Of a stretch of 44,933 bases of DNA, positions 27,201-34,072 are shown in pieces. Made by a program: the position numbers and the translations under genes. Within the stretch, counting starts at the first letter, position 1. The number at the start of each line of letters is the position of its first letter. The DNA is taken from the NCBI GenBank assembly GCA_002483425.1, contig DLHW01000030.1, positions 147,307 through 192,239 of the forward strand. Direction: 5' to 3'. The notes below the pieces were generated by a model. It was not told where the DNA came from. It ran no database searches and saw nothing but the letters and a program-made list of their open reading frames with translations. This DNA is from Methylococcaceae bacterium UBA7658 (lineage in GTDB: Bacteria > Pseudomonadota > Gammaproteobacteria > Methylococcales > Methylomonadaceae).

Positions 27201-27683
27201 GTTGAAGAATTTTACCTTGCCTTCGTAAACCCAAACCGATGTCCTGTCAGGGCCGGAGCGCACGGCGAATTCAGTGCCTTCGGGACCGGCGTTGGCGATT
27301 GGCGTGGTGATTTTAAGCGGGATCGGGGTCCGGCTGATGAAATGCACAAAACCGCTTATGAGCCTTAGCAAAATGAGGCGATTAGGCGTAATGTCGTCCA
27401 AAACCAGCACGGAGCCTTGATCAACGCGCAAGACCACCCCGGTGGAAAGCCTTAGCGACGCCCGGCTATTCGGGTCAACCCGCACCCAGTGACTTTGGCA
27501 AATCGTTTGCTGGATCCGGGCCGGCCGCCAATTATTGATGCCGTTCGGGCTGTAAGAGAGTTGGCCCTGCAATGAAACTACTTTTGCGCCGTATTTAAAC
27601 GGGCAGTCCTCATTAACCATAACCGTCTCCGCCCAACTCTGAGCCGATAGAGCGATCAACATTAATACGGACAAAAGGCGCAT
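24237..27683 (-). CDS. FecR-TPR-outer-membrane beta-barrel fusion protein
   Basis: The 1148-residue protein has a signal peptide (MRLLSVLMLIALSAQSWA). A FecR-type domain covers about residues 25-190 (GSVLVLDDITPNRLILLRL, GTEFAVRSGPDRTSVWVYEG). TPR repeats span about 215-560 (for example AVAANPKSATAYSALSYAEQ and AKERDPKDPTPYFYDAIE). A long C-terminal region from about 600 on shows the alternating strands of an outer-membrane barrel. The end, RNIFDKAFRYESVFDA to FVKLNLNY, is typical of TonB-dependent receptors. No plug or TonB box is evident. It may be a surface sensor or export/assembly barrel whose FecR-TPR part reaches into the periplasm. The lipoprotein and CHASE2 cyclase genes follow on the same strand. 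Base composition changes sharply near 26200 (about residue 494), which suggests that the barrel half was replaced. Confidence 0.8.
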   Translation of the reverse strand: MRLLSVLMLIALSAQSWAETVMVNEDCPFKYGAKVVSLQGQLSYSPNGINNWRPARIQQTICQSHWVRVDPNSRASLRLSTGVVLRVDQGSVLVLDDITPNRLILLRLISGFVHFISRTPIPLKITTPIANAGPEGTEFAVRSGPDRTSVWVYEGKVKFFNAKGSLDLKPGQGAQARLGQAPQAKIDIQPEDAVHWALYYPPLLPYTGQGNVDSSIANAINNYRHGHIDQALSQLDAMPQNEQTPYFYKVRAAIRLSAGQDQKALDDIHALLRINPNDAVALALKSVIALTQNRKDEAYSLANQAVAANPKSATAYSALSYAEQGRFQLDKAQKAAAKAAQLAPNDAMVWARKAELELAQGLTGDSRASAGQALKLDSGLERTQTVTGFTQLLRIDADDALESFNKAIELDSTSPLARLGLGLAKIRNGDLAVGREDIEIAAILDPNNSLIRSYLGKAYYEERRNPLAEDQFKLAKERDPKDPTPYFYDAIEKQTTNRPVAALYDMEKAIELNNNRAVYRSNLHLDEDAATRTANLARIYNDLGFNRLALKNAWDSLGLDIDNYSSHRYLTDAYMGQPRFRTARASELLQAQLLQPINIVPVQPQLTNENIGILNNTGPASLSTNEYDRLFTANGAHLLLNGAIGSRNTKTDNAVISAIYNNFSTSLGQFHYQTDGFRENDQYKQDIYDLFTQYAVSPDLNLQLELKMENLASGDTPLRLNGFHRKNFSKSVNQDTARFGLHYKFNHENDFLLSSFYTSFRDWEFNQTEPRFPSVGPDEPPVGKQFDQSSSRESQGGTQTELQHIYHVERLQLLSGFGYLNLEGHKLSRNKKYTQDIFGDYIFCPMTICPETKLPRIPNHVFKEYLNGYLYLNTDLIPQLNATLGLSIDNYKDEILNLTKINPKFGLSWRPSEKLTLRGAAFKTLKRPLAASQTIEPTQIAGFNQFFDSENGSTAWHKGLGFDYKLRNNIFLGGQITFREIDFPIVTGKNAATLHKNESSHLAYFYWVPRDYLSIAVEYRFDHFRRAHFEGVGVLTDPKSVTTHQVPISLNFYHPTGLFTKLAATYVNQQVTTVEDSPKPPSNNSKDFWTFDASIGYRFPQKFGSISFEARNIFDKAFRYESVFDASGPQLTNVIPERQLFVKLNLNY

Positions 27684-27772
27684 ACGCTATCCCGGCAGGA
27701 AAGCTAAGAAGAATCAGTTAGATATTAGACCATCCTGGGAGATAAACAAAGGTAATATTTCACAGTTTAGAA

Positions 27773-27789
27773 GCACATTTAAAATGTGC
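27773..27789. promoter_or_regulatory. 17-bp palindrome upstream of the FecR-TPR-barrel gene
   Basis: GCACATTT-A-AAATGTGC is an 8-bp perfect inverted repeat around a single base, 90 bases upstream of the ATG at 27683. A one-base loop cannot form a terminator hairpin, so a protein-binding operator is more likely. The cognate regulator is unknown. Confidence 0.4.
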
Positions 27790-27872
27790 GCAAACATTAT
27801 AACCGGTACCTTACGGCGTATCGGGTTTTGCGCCTGTCTGGTTCAAAAGCGCAAACCATCATGGCGGGAGAA

Positions 27873-28493
27873 TTATATCGTATAGTGTCCGTAATACTGC
27901 TGATAGTCCGCTAAAGCCCGCCTGATAACCTCATGCGCTTCGTCCCGGCCGTAAACATGCGTGATTTCGCACACCGCGTTATCGCTCGGCAAGTGTTTAT
28001 ACGTTAAAAAATAATGCTTCAAGCGGTTGATATAAGAAACCGGACAATCCGAGACATCGTTCCATTGCCGGTAAAATTCATCGCCCTTCATGACCGCAAT
28101 AATTTTGTCGTCCGCTTCACCGTCGTCGATTAACCGGAAGCCGCCGATCGGCACCGCTTGCAACAGTATATCGCCGTGCGTGACACTCCGTTCGCTGAGA
28201 ACACAGATATCGAGCGGGTCGCCGTCGCCGCGGATAACTGTTTTCCCGGATTTCATCTGGGCGTATTCCGCCACTTCCTCGGCGCAATAAGTTTGCGGAA
28301 TGAAACCGTACAGCGTCGGGATCATGTTGGAGAATTTTTGCGGACGGTCAATCTTGAGGTAACCGCTATTTTTATCCACTTCGTACTTAATGGTGTCGGA
28401 GGGAACGATCTCGATAAATGCGGTTACGATGGTCGGGGTATTGTCGCCCGGCTCAATGCCGTGCCAAGGGTGGGCTTTGTGTCTGATACTCAT
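27873..28493 (-). CDS. ppa: inorganic pyrophosphatase, family I
   Basis: This enzyme hydrolyses pyrophosphate to two phosphates in the cytoplasm and pulls biosynthetic reactions forward. The family I signature GDGDPLDICVL is present with its metal-binding Asp residues, and upstream IPTLYGFIPQTYC matches the substrate pocket region. At 206 residues it is slightly longer than the usual 175-residue enzyme, with an N-terminal HKAHPWHGIEPGD extension seen in some proteobacterial homologues. A weak hairpin (27824-27858) lies downstream without a T tract. It begins with ATG about 85 bases downstream of thyA. Confidence 0.94.
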   Translation of the reverse strand: MSIRHKAHPWHGIEPGDNTPTIVTAFIEIVPSDTIKYEVDKNSGYLKIDRPQKFSNMIPTLYGFIPQTYCAEEVAEYAQMKSGKTVIRGDGDPLDICVLSERSVTHGDILLQAVPIGGFRLIDDGEADDKIIAVMKGDEFYRQWNDVSDCPVSYINRLKHYFLTYKHLPSDNAVCEITHVYGRDEAHEVIRRALADYQQYYGHYTI

Positions 28494-28578
28494 TAAACTA
28501 TTTTTGATTGAATGGCTTAGATTTGTACGAATTTTGCGTTTTAATAGTTAATCATAATTGTTGATTATGAAGACAATT

Positions 28579-29412
28579 TTAAATGGAGATTGCGCCTTTG
28601 ATATGCGGGTGGCTTTGGTAGTTTAAAATTTCAAAATCGTCGAAGTTGTAATCAAAAATCGAATCGGGTTTTCGTTTGAGCGTTAAGGTTGGCAACGCAA
28701 AAGGTAAACGGGTTAATTGCAGCTTGGCTTGTTCTGTATGGTTTGAATATAAATGCACATCGCCGCCTGTCCAAATAAAATCGCCGGCCGCTAAATCGGT
28801 TTGCTGCGCGACCATATGTGTCAATAAGGCATAACTGGCGATATTGAACGGGACTCCCAGGAAAGTATCGCAACTGCGCTGATACATCTGGCAAGACAAT
28901 TTGCCCTCAGCCACGTAAAACTGGAATAACATGTGGCAAGGTGCTAACGCCATTTTACCGTTCGCCACATTTTGTTGCGGACTCAGGCGCTCATCCGGCA
29001 AATCGGCCACATTCCAAGCCGAAACAATGATGCGCCGGCTATCCGGCGTTTGTTTCAATTGCTGAATGATTTGTTTGATCTGATCGATCTGTCTACCATC
29101 CGGCGTAGGCCAGTTGCGCCATTGAAAGCCGTAAATCGGGCCTAATTCGCCGTGTTCGTCCGCCCATTCGTTCCAAATACTGACTTTATTGTTTGTTAAA
29201 TAACCGGTATTGGTTTCGCCGTTTAAAAACCAAAGCAACTCATGAATAATGGATTTCAGATGAATTTTTTTGGTGGTGACTACCGGAAAACCGTCCGCTA
29301 AATTAAACCGCATCTGATGTCCGAATATCGACAACGTTCCGCTACCCGTCCGGTCGCCTTTTAAAATGCCTTCCCGCAGAATTTTGTCAAGTAAATCGAG
29401 ATACTGTTTCAT
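28579..29412 (-). CDS. thyA: thymidylate synthase
   Basis: ThyA methylates dUMP to dTMP with methylenetetrahydrofolate. The 277-residue product starts MKQYLDLLDKILREG and has the phosphate-binding DRTGSGT. The catalytic Cys is in LAPCHMLFQFYV, with the RSCDTFLGVPFNIASYALLT and DVHLYSNH segments. Its start overlaps the lgt stop by four bases, so the two are translationally coupled, a frequent lgt-thyA arrangement in proteobacteria. Confidence 0.98.
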   Translation of the reverse strand: MKQYLDLLDKILREGILKGDRTGSGTLSIFGHQMRFNLADGFPVVTTKKIHLKSIIHELLWFLNGETNTGYLTNNKVSIWNEWADEHGELGPIYGFQWRNWPTPDGRQIDQIKQIIQQLKQTPDSRRIIVSAWNVADLPDERLSPQQNVANGKMALAPCHMLFQFYVAEGKLSCQMYQRSCDTFLGVPFNIASYALLTHMVAQQTDLAAGDFIWTGGDVHLYSNHTEQAKLQLTRLPFALPTLTLKRKPDSIFDYNFDDFEILNYQSHPHIKGAISI

Positions 29413-30191
29413 GCCGTTTTCTTATGCGCCCAGAATAGCATGACGGCGCCGATGACAATCATGGGTGCGGATAAAACTTGCCCCATGGTTACCCAATCGA
29501 GGGCTAAATAACCAAGATGGGCGTCCGGCACACGGAAAAATTCAACAATAAACCGGAAGCAGCCGTAACAAAATACCGCCAGCCCGGTGGCTCCCATAAC
29601 CGGTCGAGGCTTTCGGGTATAAGCCCATAGGATTAAAAATAACACGAAGCCTTCCAAGAAAGCTTCGTACAGTTGGGAAGGATGGCGCGGAAGCGGGCCG
29701 CCGTTCGGAAAAACCATGGCCCACGGCGCCTCGGTGGGTCTGCCCCATAGTTCCGAATTAATAAAATTGCCGAGTCGTCCAGCGCCTAGACCGATAGGAC
29801 ACAGCGGCGCGATCACGTCGGTCAGTTGCAGCATAGTGCAATTCTGTTTTTTGCCGAACAGCCACATAGCGATAAACACGCCCAACATGCCGCCGTGAAA
29901 CGACATACCGCCTTGCCAGATTTTAAAAAGGATAAGGGGGTCTTTGAGGAATTCACTAAAATTATAAAACAGGATATAACCTAATCTACCGCCCAAAATG
30001 ACGCCCATTGCACCATAAGTGACCAAATCCTCAATCGCTTCCGGTTTGATAGGCGACCAAGGCCGGCGCGCCCAGCGTTGGCCCAAAATCCAGACTCCGG
30101 CAAAGCCGACGAGGTACATCAAGCCGTACCAGTGGATTTTTAGCGGCCCAATGGCGACTAACACGGGGTCGATTTGAGGATATGTCAACAT
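29409..30191 (-). CDS. lgt: prolipoprotein diacylglyceryl transferase
   Basis: Lgt adds diacylglycerol to the lipobox Cys of prelipoproteins in the inner membrane. About 260 residues with seven hydrophobic segments are seen. The signature GAGRLGNFINSELWGRPT is present, as are the conserved HGGMLG in the third helix region and IHWYGLMYL near the N-terminus. I use the ATG at 30191; a TTG two codons upstream is possible. It precedes thyA with a four-base overlap. Confidence 0.97.
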   Translation of the reverse strand: MLTYPQIDPVLVAIGPLKIHWYGLMYLVGFAGVWILGQRWARRPWSPIKPEAIEDLVTYGAMGVILGGRLGYILFYNFSEFLKDPLILFKIWQGGMSFHGGMLGVFIAMWLFGKKQNCTMLQLTDVIAPLCPIGLGAGRLGNFINSELWGRPTEAPWAMVFPNGGPLPRHPSQLYEAFLEGFVLFLILWAYTRKPRPVMGATGLAVFCYGCFRFIVEFFRVPDAHLGYLALDWVTMGQVLSAPMIVIGAVMLFWAHKKTA

Positions 30192-30197
30192 AAGCAA

Positions 30198-30531
30198 TTA
30201 CTGTTGTAAAAGTTAAAGCAATAATTATACCTTAAATTGAGTATAACCTTTTTTGCTTACTTTAAACCTTCGGGTTAAGAAAAACCAATTAACCTAAAAT
30301 CATTATAATTTGGCTATCGAATTCAATGCTCTAAGTTAAAAACGATAAAGCTCAACAGCCCAACTATGATGTTGCTATGGTTTTCGTTATGTTGATTTAG
30401 CCGCGGGAATAATCTTTGATACTGCCCGGCCAGCGAACGCATTAAAAAGAATTAGCAAGAGGGTTTAATACTAAGCGGGCTTGATGCCTAGACATTGAAA
30501 TCGTAAGCGCTTAGTCATACGGTTAAGATGA
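30198..30531. other. intergenic region upstream of lgt
   Basis: This stretch separates lgt from the metalloprotease operon, which ends at 30577. It is AT-rich near lgt, where its promoter is expected. I see no coding potential and no recognisable RNA or repeat in it. Confidence 0.5.
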
Positions 30532-30563
30532 CTATAGCCGGAGCGGTGGCGCCCCGGCTATAG
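30532..30563 (-). terminator. strong hairpin after the metalloprotease operon
   Basis: CTATAGCCGG (30532-30541) and CCGGCTATAG (30554-30563) form a perfect 10-bp stem 13 bases past the metalloprotease stop codon. No T tract follows on the minus strand, so it may act as an mRNA-end stabiliser or an atypical terminator. Confidence 0.55.
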
Positions 30564-30576
30564 AACAAACTACTAC

Positions 30577-32250
30577 TTATTGAATGGTAAAATTGCTATT
30601 ACTGATATCGCTGATACCCGGGCTAAGCATGCTTTGTATCCGTATCCGCGCTTGGGTTGACGCCGGGCCGGTAACCCGCCAATTCTCCTGACCGTCATTG
30701 GCAGTGTTATTGATGATCGTCGTCCAAGTTGCGCCGCCATTGCGGGACAGTTGAATGCGAACTTTTCCGGTCACGTTAGCGGAAGTCCACCGGATAGGCC
30801 GGAGCGTACCGATAGGCCAGATATTACCGCCGTTTGGTATTCTTACGACTATTGATACCGGCACTGCGTTTGCTGAAATCGAATAGCGATTACAGCTTCC
30901 TGCGCCGAAGCCATAGACCCGCACATAGTAATTGCCGGGGCCTAACACGCGAGTGATGGTTTCGGAGTTTCCGGATGAGGTTGAAGATTGCAAAACAACA
31001 TTCGAACCATCCCTGAGATCCATATCGACATCGCCCGAAGCATGGGTGAAATTAATCGTGAGAGTGACTTGCGACCTTTGCGTTAGGGTAAAACGATAAT
31101 AATCTTGGTCGGAATCTTGATCCAGATTGACATTGCTATCGAAAAATGACGAAGCAATAGGTCTGGCGCCGGTAAAGCTATCATTGGGTTCCTGTCCATC
31201 GCGTTCCAATAAGATGGAAAACGCTTGCGGGTCCGGAGAACCGTTTGAAAATGCAACGGCATTATTGCCCTCGTACCTTTCGGCATAAGTATTCGTGTCG
31301 TCGATAATCGCACCCATATAATTAATTCCGCAATCATTCACCCGGGGAACGGTTGCACTCCAGTTGAATGTACTGAAGGTAAAACGTCCGAAAGATGACC
31401 AACTGCCTGTATTGAGCAGTTGATCGCCCGTAGAGATGATGGAGTTATTCGAAAAATAGGTGCCAAAGCGTAACGAACCGAATGCCAAGGTGCCGCGATT
31501 TTCGAAAGTAATGTTGTTGAAATTAATCGTATCGCCAACACGAGCCGTGGTTTGGCTTACAGTCATCCAGAGCGGTACGCTGCCGTTGTGGAATTTGTTA
31601 TAGACCGCCATATCAAACTCCTGCACAAAAGACGCATTTTGCCGTACGCCTTCCTTATCGTCCATGTATAAGGTTTCCCCGCGCAGTATTTTATCGACAC
31701 CGCTGTTTTGGGTTGCTAGATAAGAATTGTAATGATCGAGTCCGCGAATATGACCGGCTTCGTGAATGACCGTGGATTGAAAGAAGTTATTTGAATCGGG
31801 GACTAATTGCCAAGATAACGCTGGATTCAGCATCATATCGCATTCATCAAGCCTGCCGCTAAAAAAACCGGACCAGCACACAGTCCATGCCAATGCGCTG
31901 CTGTAGGAAAGGCCGTACTCCGAATTTAACCCCGCTTCACCGAGAAACCCCATCGTGTTGTCGCCGTCATTGGCGCCGAAGCTGAATTGAGGACTTAGGT
32001 TGATGCGAAAAGGATGCGAATTATCGGTTGTGTCCACTTCATTCCATTCGGAAAGCTGAAACTGGGCCGGGTTTGACCACGTATCGGCCGGCAAGAACAC
32101 ATCGTCCATCACAATGTTATCGCCATCCGGCCAATAATTTGAAAAGACATAAGCGAATGCGCTCGGGGTTACTGTAAGCTGCAGTAGTAACATTACTGCA
32201 ATCGATTGCAGAATAGATCTAACGATCATAGGAAATTTTCTTTTCAACAT
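30577..32250 (-). CDS. secreted zinc metalloprotease (metzincin-like) with PPC domain
   Basis: From the ATG at 32250 (GGAG ribosome-binding site 9 bases upstream) the product is 557 residues. A signal peptide ends near SAFA. The zinc motif HEAGHIRGLDH matches HExxHxxGxxH of matrixin-like metzincins. Downstream, about residues 215-330 look like a CARDB-type beta domain. A pre-peptidase C-terminal (PPC) domain follows (EPNDSFTGARPIASS, DQDYYRFTL, GPGNYYVRVYG). The C-terminal 90 residues (IPNGGNIWPIGTLRPIRW onward) form an Ig-like module with WTT and GQENW. It is likely a secreted or surface protease; the substrate is unknown. It follows the 267-residue companion gene by 22 bases, so they form one operon. 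Confidence 0.85.
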   Translation of the reverse strand: MLKRKFPMIVRSILQSIAVMLLLQLTVTPSAFAYVFSNYWPDGDNIVMDDVFLPADTWSNPAQFQLSEWNEVDTTDNSHPFRINLSPQFSFGANDGDNTMGFLGEAGLNSEYGLSYSSALAWTVCWSGFFSGRLDECDMMLNPALSWQLVPDSNNFFQSTVIHEAGHIRGLDHYNSYLATQNSGVDKILRGETLYMDDKEGVRQNASFVQEFDMAVYNKFHNGSVPLWMTVSQTTARVGDTINFNNITFENRGTLAFGSLRFGTYFSNNSIISTGDQLLNTGSWSSFGRFTFSTFNWSATVPRVNDCGINYMGAIIDDTNTYAERYEGNNAVAFSNGSPDPQAFSILLERDGQEPNDSFTGARPIASSFFDSNVNLDQDSDQDYYRFTLTQRSQVTLTINFTHASGDVDMDLRDGSNVVLQSSTSSGNSETITRVLGPGNYYVRVYGFGAGSCNRYSISANAVPVSIVVRIPNGGNIWPIGTLRPIRWTSANVTGKVRIQLSRNGGATWTTIINNTANDGQENWRVTGPASTQARIRIQSMLSPGISDISNSNFTIQ

Positions 32251-32272
32251 GATACTTTCTCCTATTATCAAA

Positions 32273-33076
32273 TTAACGGCTTGTTGCCGACCGGATTTGG
32301 CTGGCAAATTGCGATGGTGTTAAGGGAGCCTCTTGGGTCGCCAGATAACGTTGAACTTCGGCGCTCAATTTAGGTTTTACATTGGGGTTATCCGGAATAG
32401 GGGGAGCCGTCACCTGGGGTGTTGATAGTCCGGCGAGCGCTCTTCCTTCAGGATTGCGGCGTAAAACAACATTATCTTTTTCGATGCCGACCACGTAATC
32501 GGAATTGGCGTTGGTTATTACGTCAGCGCCGGTCCGAGGGTTTGTTTCAACTTTAAAAAACCCTTGGTTGCCTCCCACAAAGGGATCCGCTGATTTTTGA
32601 TAGCCGTTACGCAAAAATAAGATATAACGTTTTCCCTCGGCTAATTTAGGCATACCCGGTACGGTAGCCACGACGCCATCCAGACTTCCGCCGGCAATTG
32701 AAAATTCCATCTTTGTTTGCGCCGATCCTTTAAGTGTGTTTATTTTTTCTAAGACGACTTGGGTAAAAATCATCTTACCGCCTTCGACGCCCACTGAAAC
32801 CGGTGCTTGAGGATTAACCGCAGCCATCAATTTAGCGGTTTGCTGGTCGGGTAATTCCGGCGACGTTGATGATTTGTCAATGCCCTTACCGACGGATAGT
32901 GCTGCGCCATTGCCCCATACGCACTGCGTACTGACAACTCTTGCTTCTACGATAACCGCGGAATTCTTAACAAGCTGAGTAAATGCGATGGGGCGGAAAA
33001 TAGCGGCTTTTAAGGGACCGGCAAACCCGATGCCAAAAGTTAAAAAGGCAGTCCAAATAACTAAAGTTTTATTCAT
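32273..33076 (-). CDS. secreted companion protein of the metalloprotease
   Basis: The 267-residue product has a signal peptide (LVIWTAFLTFGIGFAGPLKA). The mature protein has the pattern FTQLVKNSAVIVEARVVS, then VVLEKINTLKGSAQ, FSIAGGSLDGVVATVPGMP and GKRYILFLRNG. I recall this pattern in secreted proteins encoded beside matrixin-type peptidases, but no function is known to me. An inhibitor, chaperone or co-secreted partner are all possible. It is the first gene of the operon, with a strong GGGGAG ribosome-binding site before the ATG at 33076. An inverted repeat sits in its leader. Confidence 0.7.
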   Translation of the reverse strand: MNKTLVIWTAFLTFGIGFAGPLKAAIFRPIAFTQLVKNSAVIVEARVVSTQCVWGNGAALSVGKGIDKSSTSPELPDQQTAKLMAAVNPQAPVSVGVEGGKMIFTQVVLEKINTLKGSAQTKMEFSIAGGSLDGVVATVPGMPKLAEGKRYILFLRNGYQKSADPFVGGNQGFFKVETNPRTGADVITNANSDYVVGIEKDNVVLRRNPEGRALAGLSTPQVTAPPIPDNPNVKPKLSAEVQRYLATQEAPLTPSQFASQIRSATSR

Positions 33077-33116
33077 GGTAAACTCCCCCTGGCTAAGGAT
33101 ATGGAAAATTAATGGA

Positions 33117-33137
33117 GAATTACCCGTGAGGTAATTC
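33117..33137. promoter_or_regulatory. hairpin in the leader of the metalloprotease operon
   Basis: GAATTACC (33117-33124), a five-base loop, and GGTAATTC (33130-33137) make a perfect 8-bp hairpin 40 bases upstream of the operon start. On the plus strand it is followed by a T-rich run, so it could also stop plus-strand transcripts. No plus-strand gene precedes it. Confidence 0.4.
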
Positions 33138-34072
33138 TTTCATTTTTGAATAAATACGAATGATACTTTTGAATTTATGGAAACATCCATTAAACCCTTC
33201 CCGAAGAAAGTTTGATGGCGGGCATAGCAACCCATACCGGACAAGTGATACGAATTTTGCCGTTGTTGCCTAGAGCGCATTTTTTACACCCGCAACAAAA
33301 TACATAACCTGCTTTTAACCTCAAGAAGTCTTAAAATATTTCATATCTAAACTCAAACATAAAACCGAATCCTTCAAGGCTGCTGAAAAACCTTAAATTT
33401 TCGGTCATTGATATGTTAACGCATTTTGTTTTTATGAATCGTCATTTATTGCACACTATCGATGTGAGTTAATTCATAGATAATCCGGTTAGCCGGGCGA
33501 TTTCTGCATGTAAAAGCTAAGCGAAGGAGTTGGGCGGAATAGGACGTTGTGTGTTCTGTTTTACCGTTTTAAGGCCGGTATTCAACCGCCTGGCACAGAG
33601 GAAAATCCAAAAGATAGAGCGTACCAACTTGGATTGTTCACAAGTAAACCTGCCGCCGTTTTTCATTGCCATCAGGTTTGATCCGCGGATTTAATGGCTA
33701 TTTGTATTCTGAGGTTAAAGACTTAGCTTGAAAATTAGATATTAGTTCAAGTTGTTTTGTACAAAATTTGGTTGGATATCATAGTCACTGTTAACTCTGA
33801 TTTATCCAAAAGGGCGGTAGGAATGATCGTTGCAAAGAAACGATTGCAGCCTGTCAGAACCAAGGAGACTTGAAAAAATTGAATTTCAGGTGATGACCTA
33901 CTCTGGACGTTCACGTAGTTGAACAAGAAAACTGTCCGCATCTTTATGAGTTTATTGAGTTGAAAAGCAATCTCTCTAGTCGATTATATTGTTTAGGTTT
34001 GTAGAGAACGAATTGCTCTTGTATAAACCGTTTTTACGAGTCAAAGTTTTATGGTTTTAAAGGGCAGGTGAT
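33138..34072. other. gene-free region between the metalloprotease operon and the TIR-methyltransferase gene
   Basis: About 930 bases contain no supported gene. Short open frames exist (for example 33747-33941 on the minus strand, and a 57-codon plus-strand frame around 33525-33692), but none has a ribosome-binding site or recognisable sequence. The promoter of the metalloprotease operon should lie at its left end. The remainder may be degraded accessory DNA. Confidence 0.5.

Noticed and set aside
24780..27683. FecR-TPR-barrel gene as an ordinary TonB-dependent siderophore receptor
   Set aside because: It has no plug domain or TonB box and no fecI-type sigma factor gene nearby, and its N-terminal half is FecR plus TPR.
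27824..27858. Hairpin after ppa as a terminator
   Set aside because: The arms GGTTTTGCGC and GCGCAAACC pair only with a bulge and no T tract follows. The evidence is too weak for a feature.
33747..33941. 64-codon minus-strand open frame
   Set aside because: No ribosome-binding site, no recognisable sequence and an atypical residue mix in a gene-free stretch.
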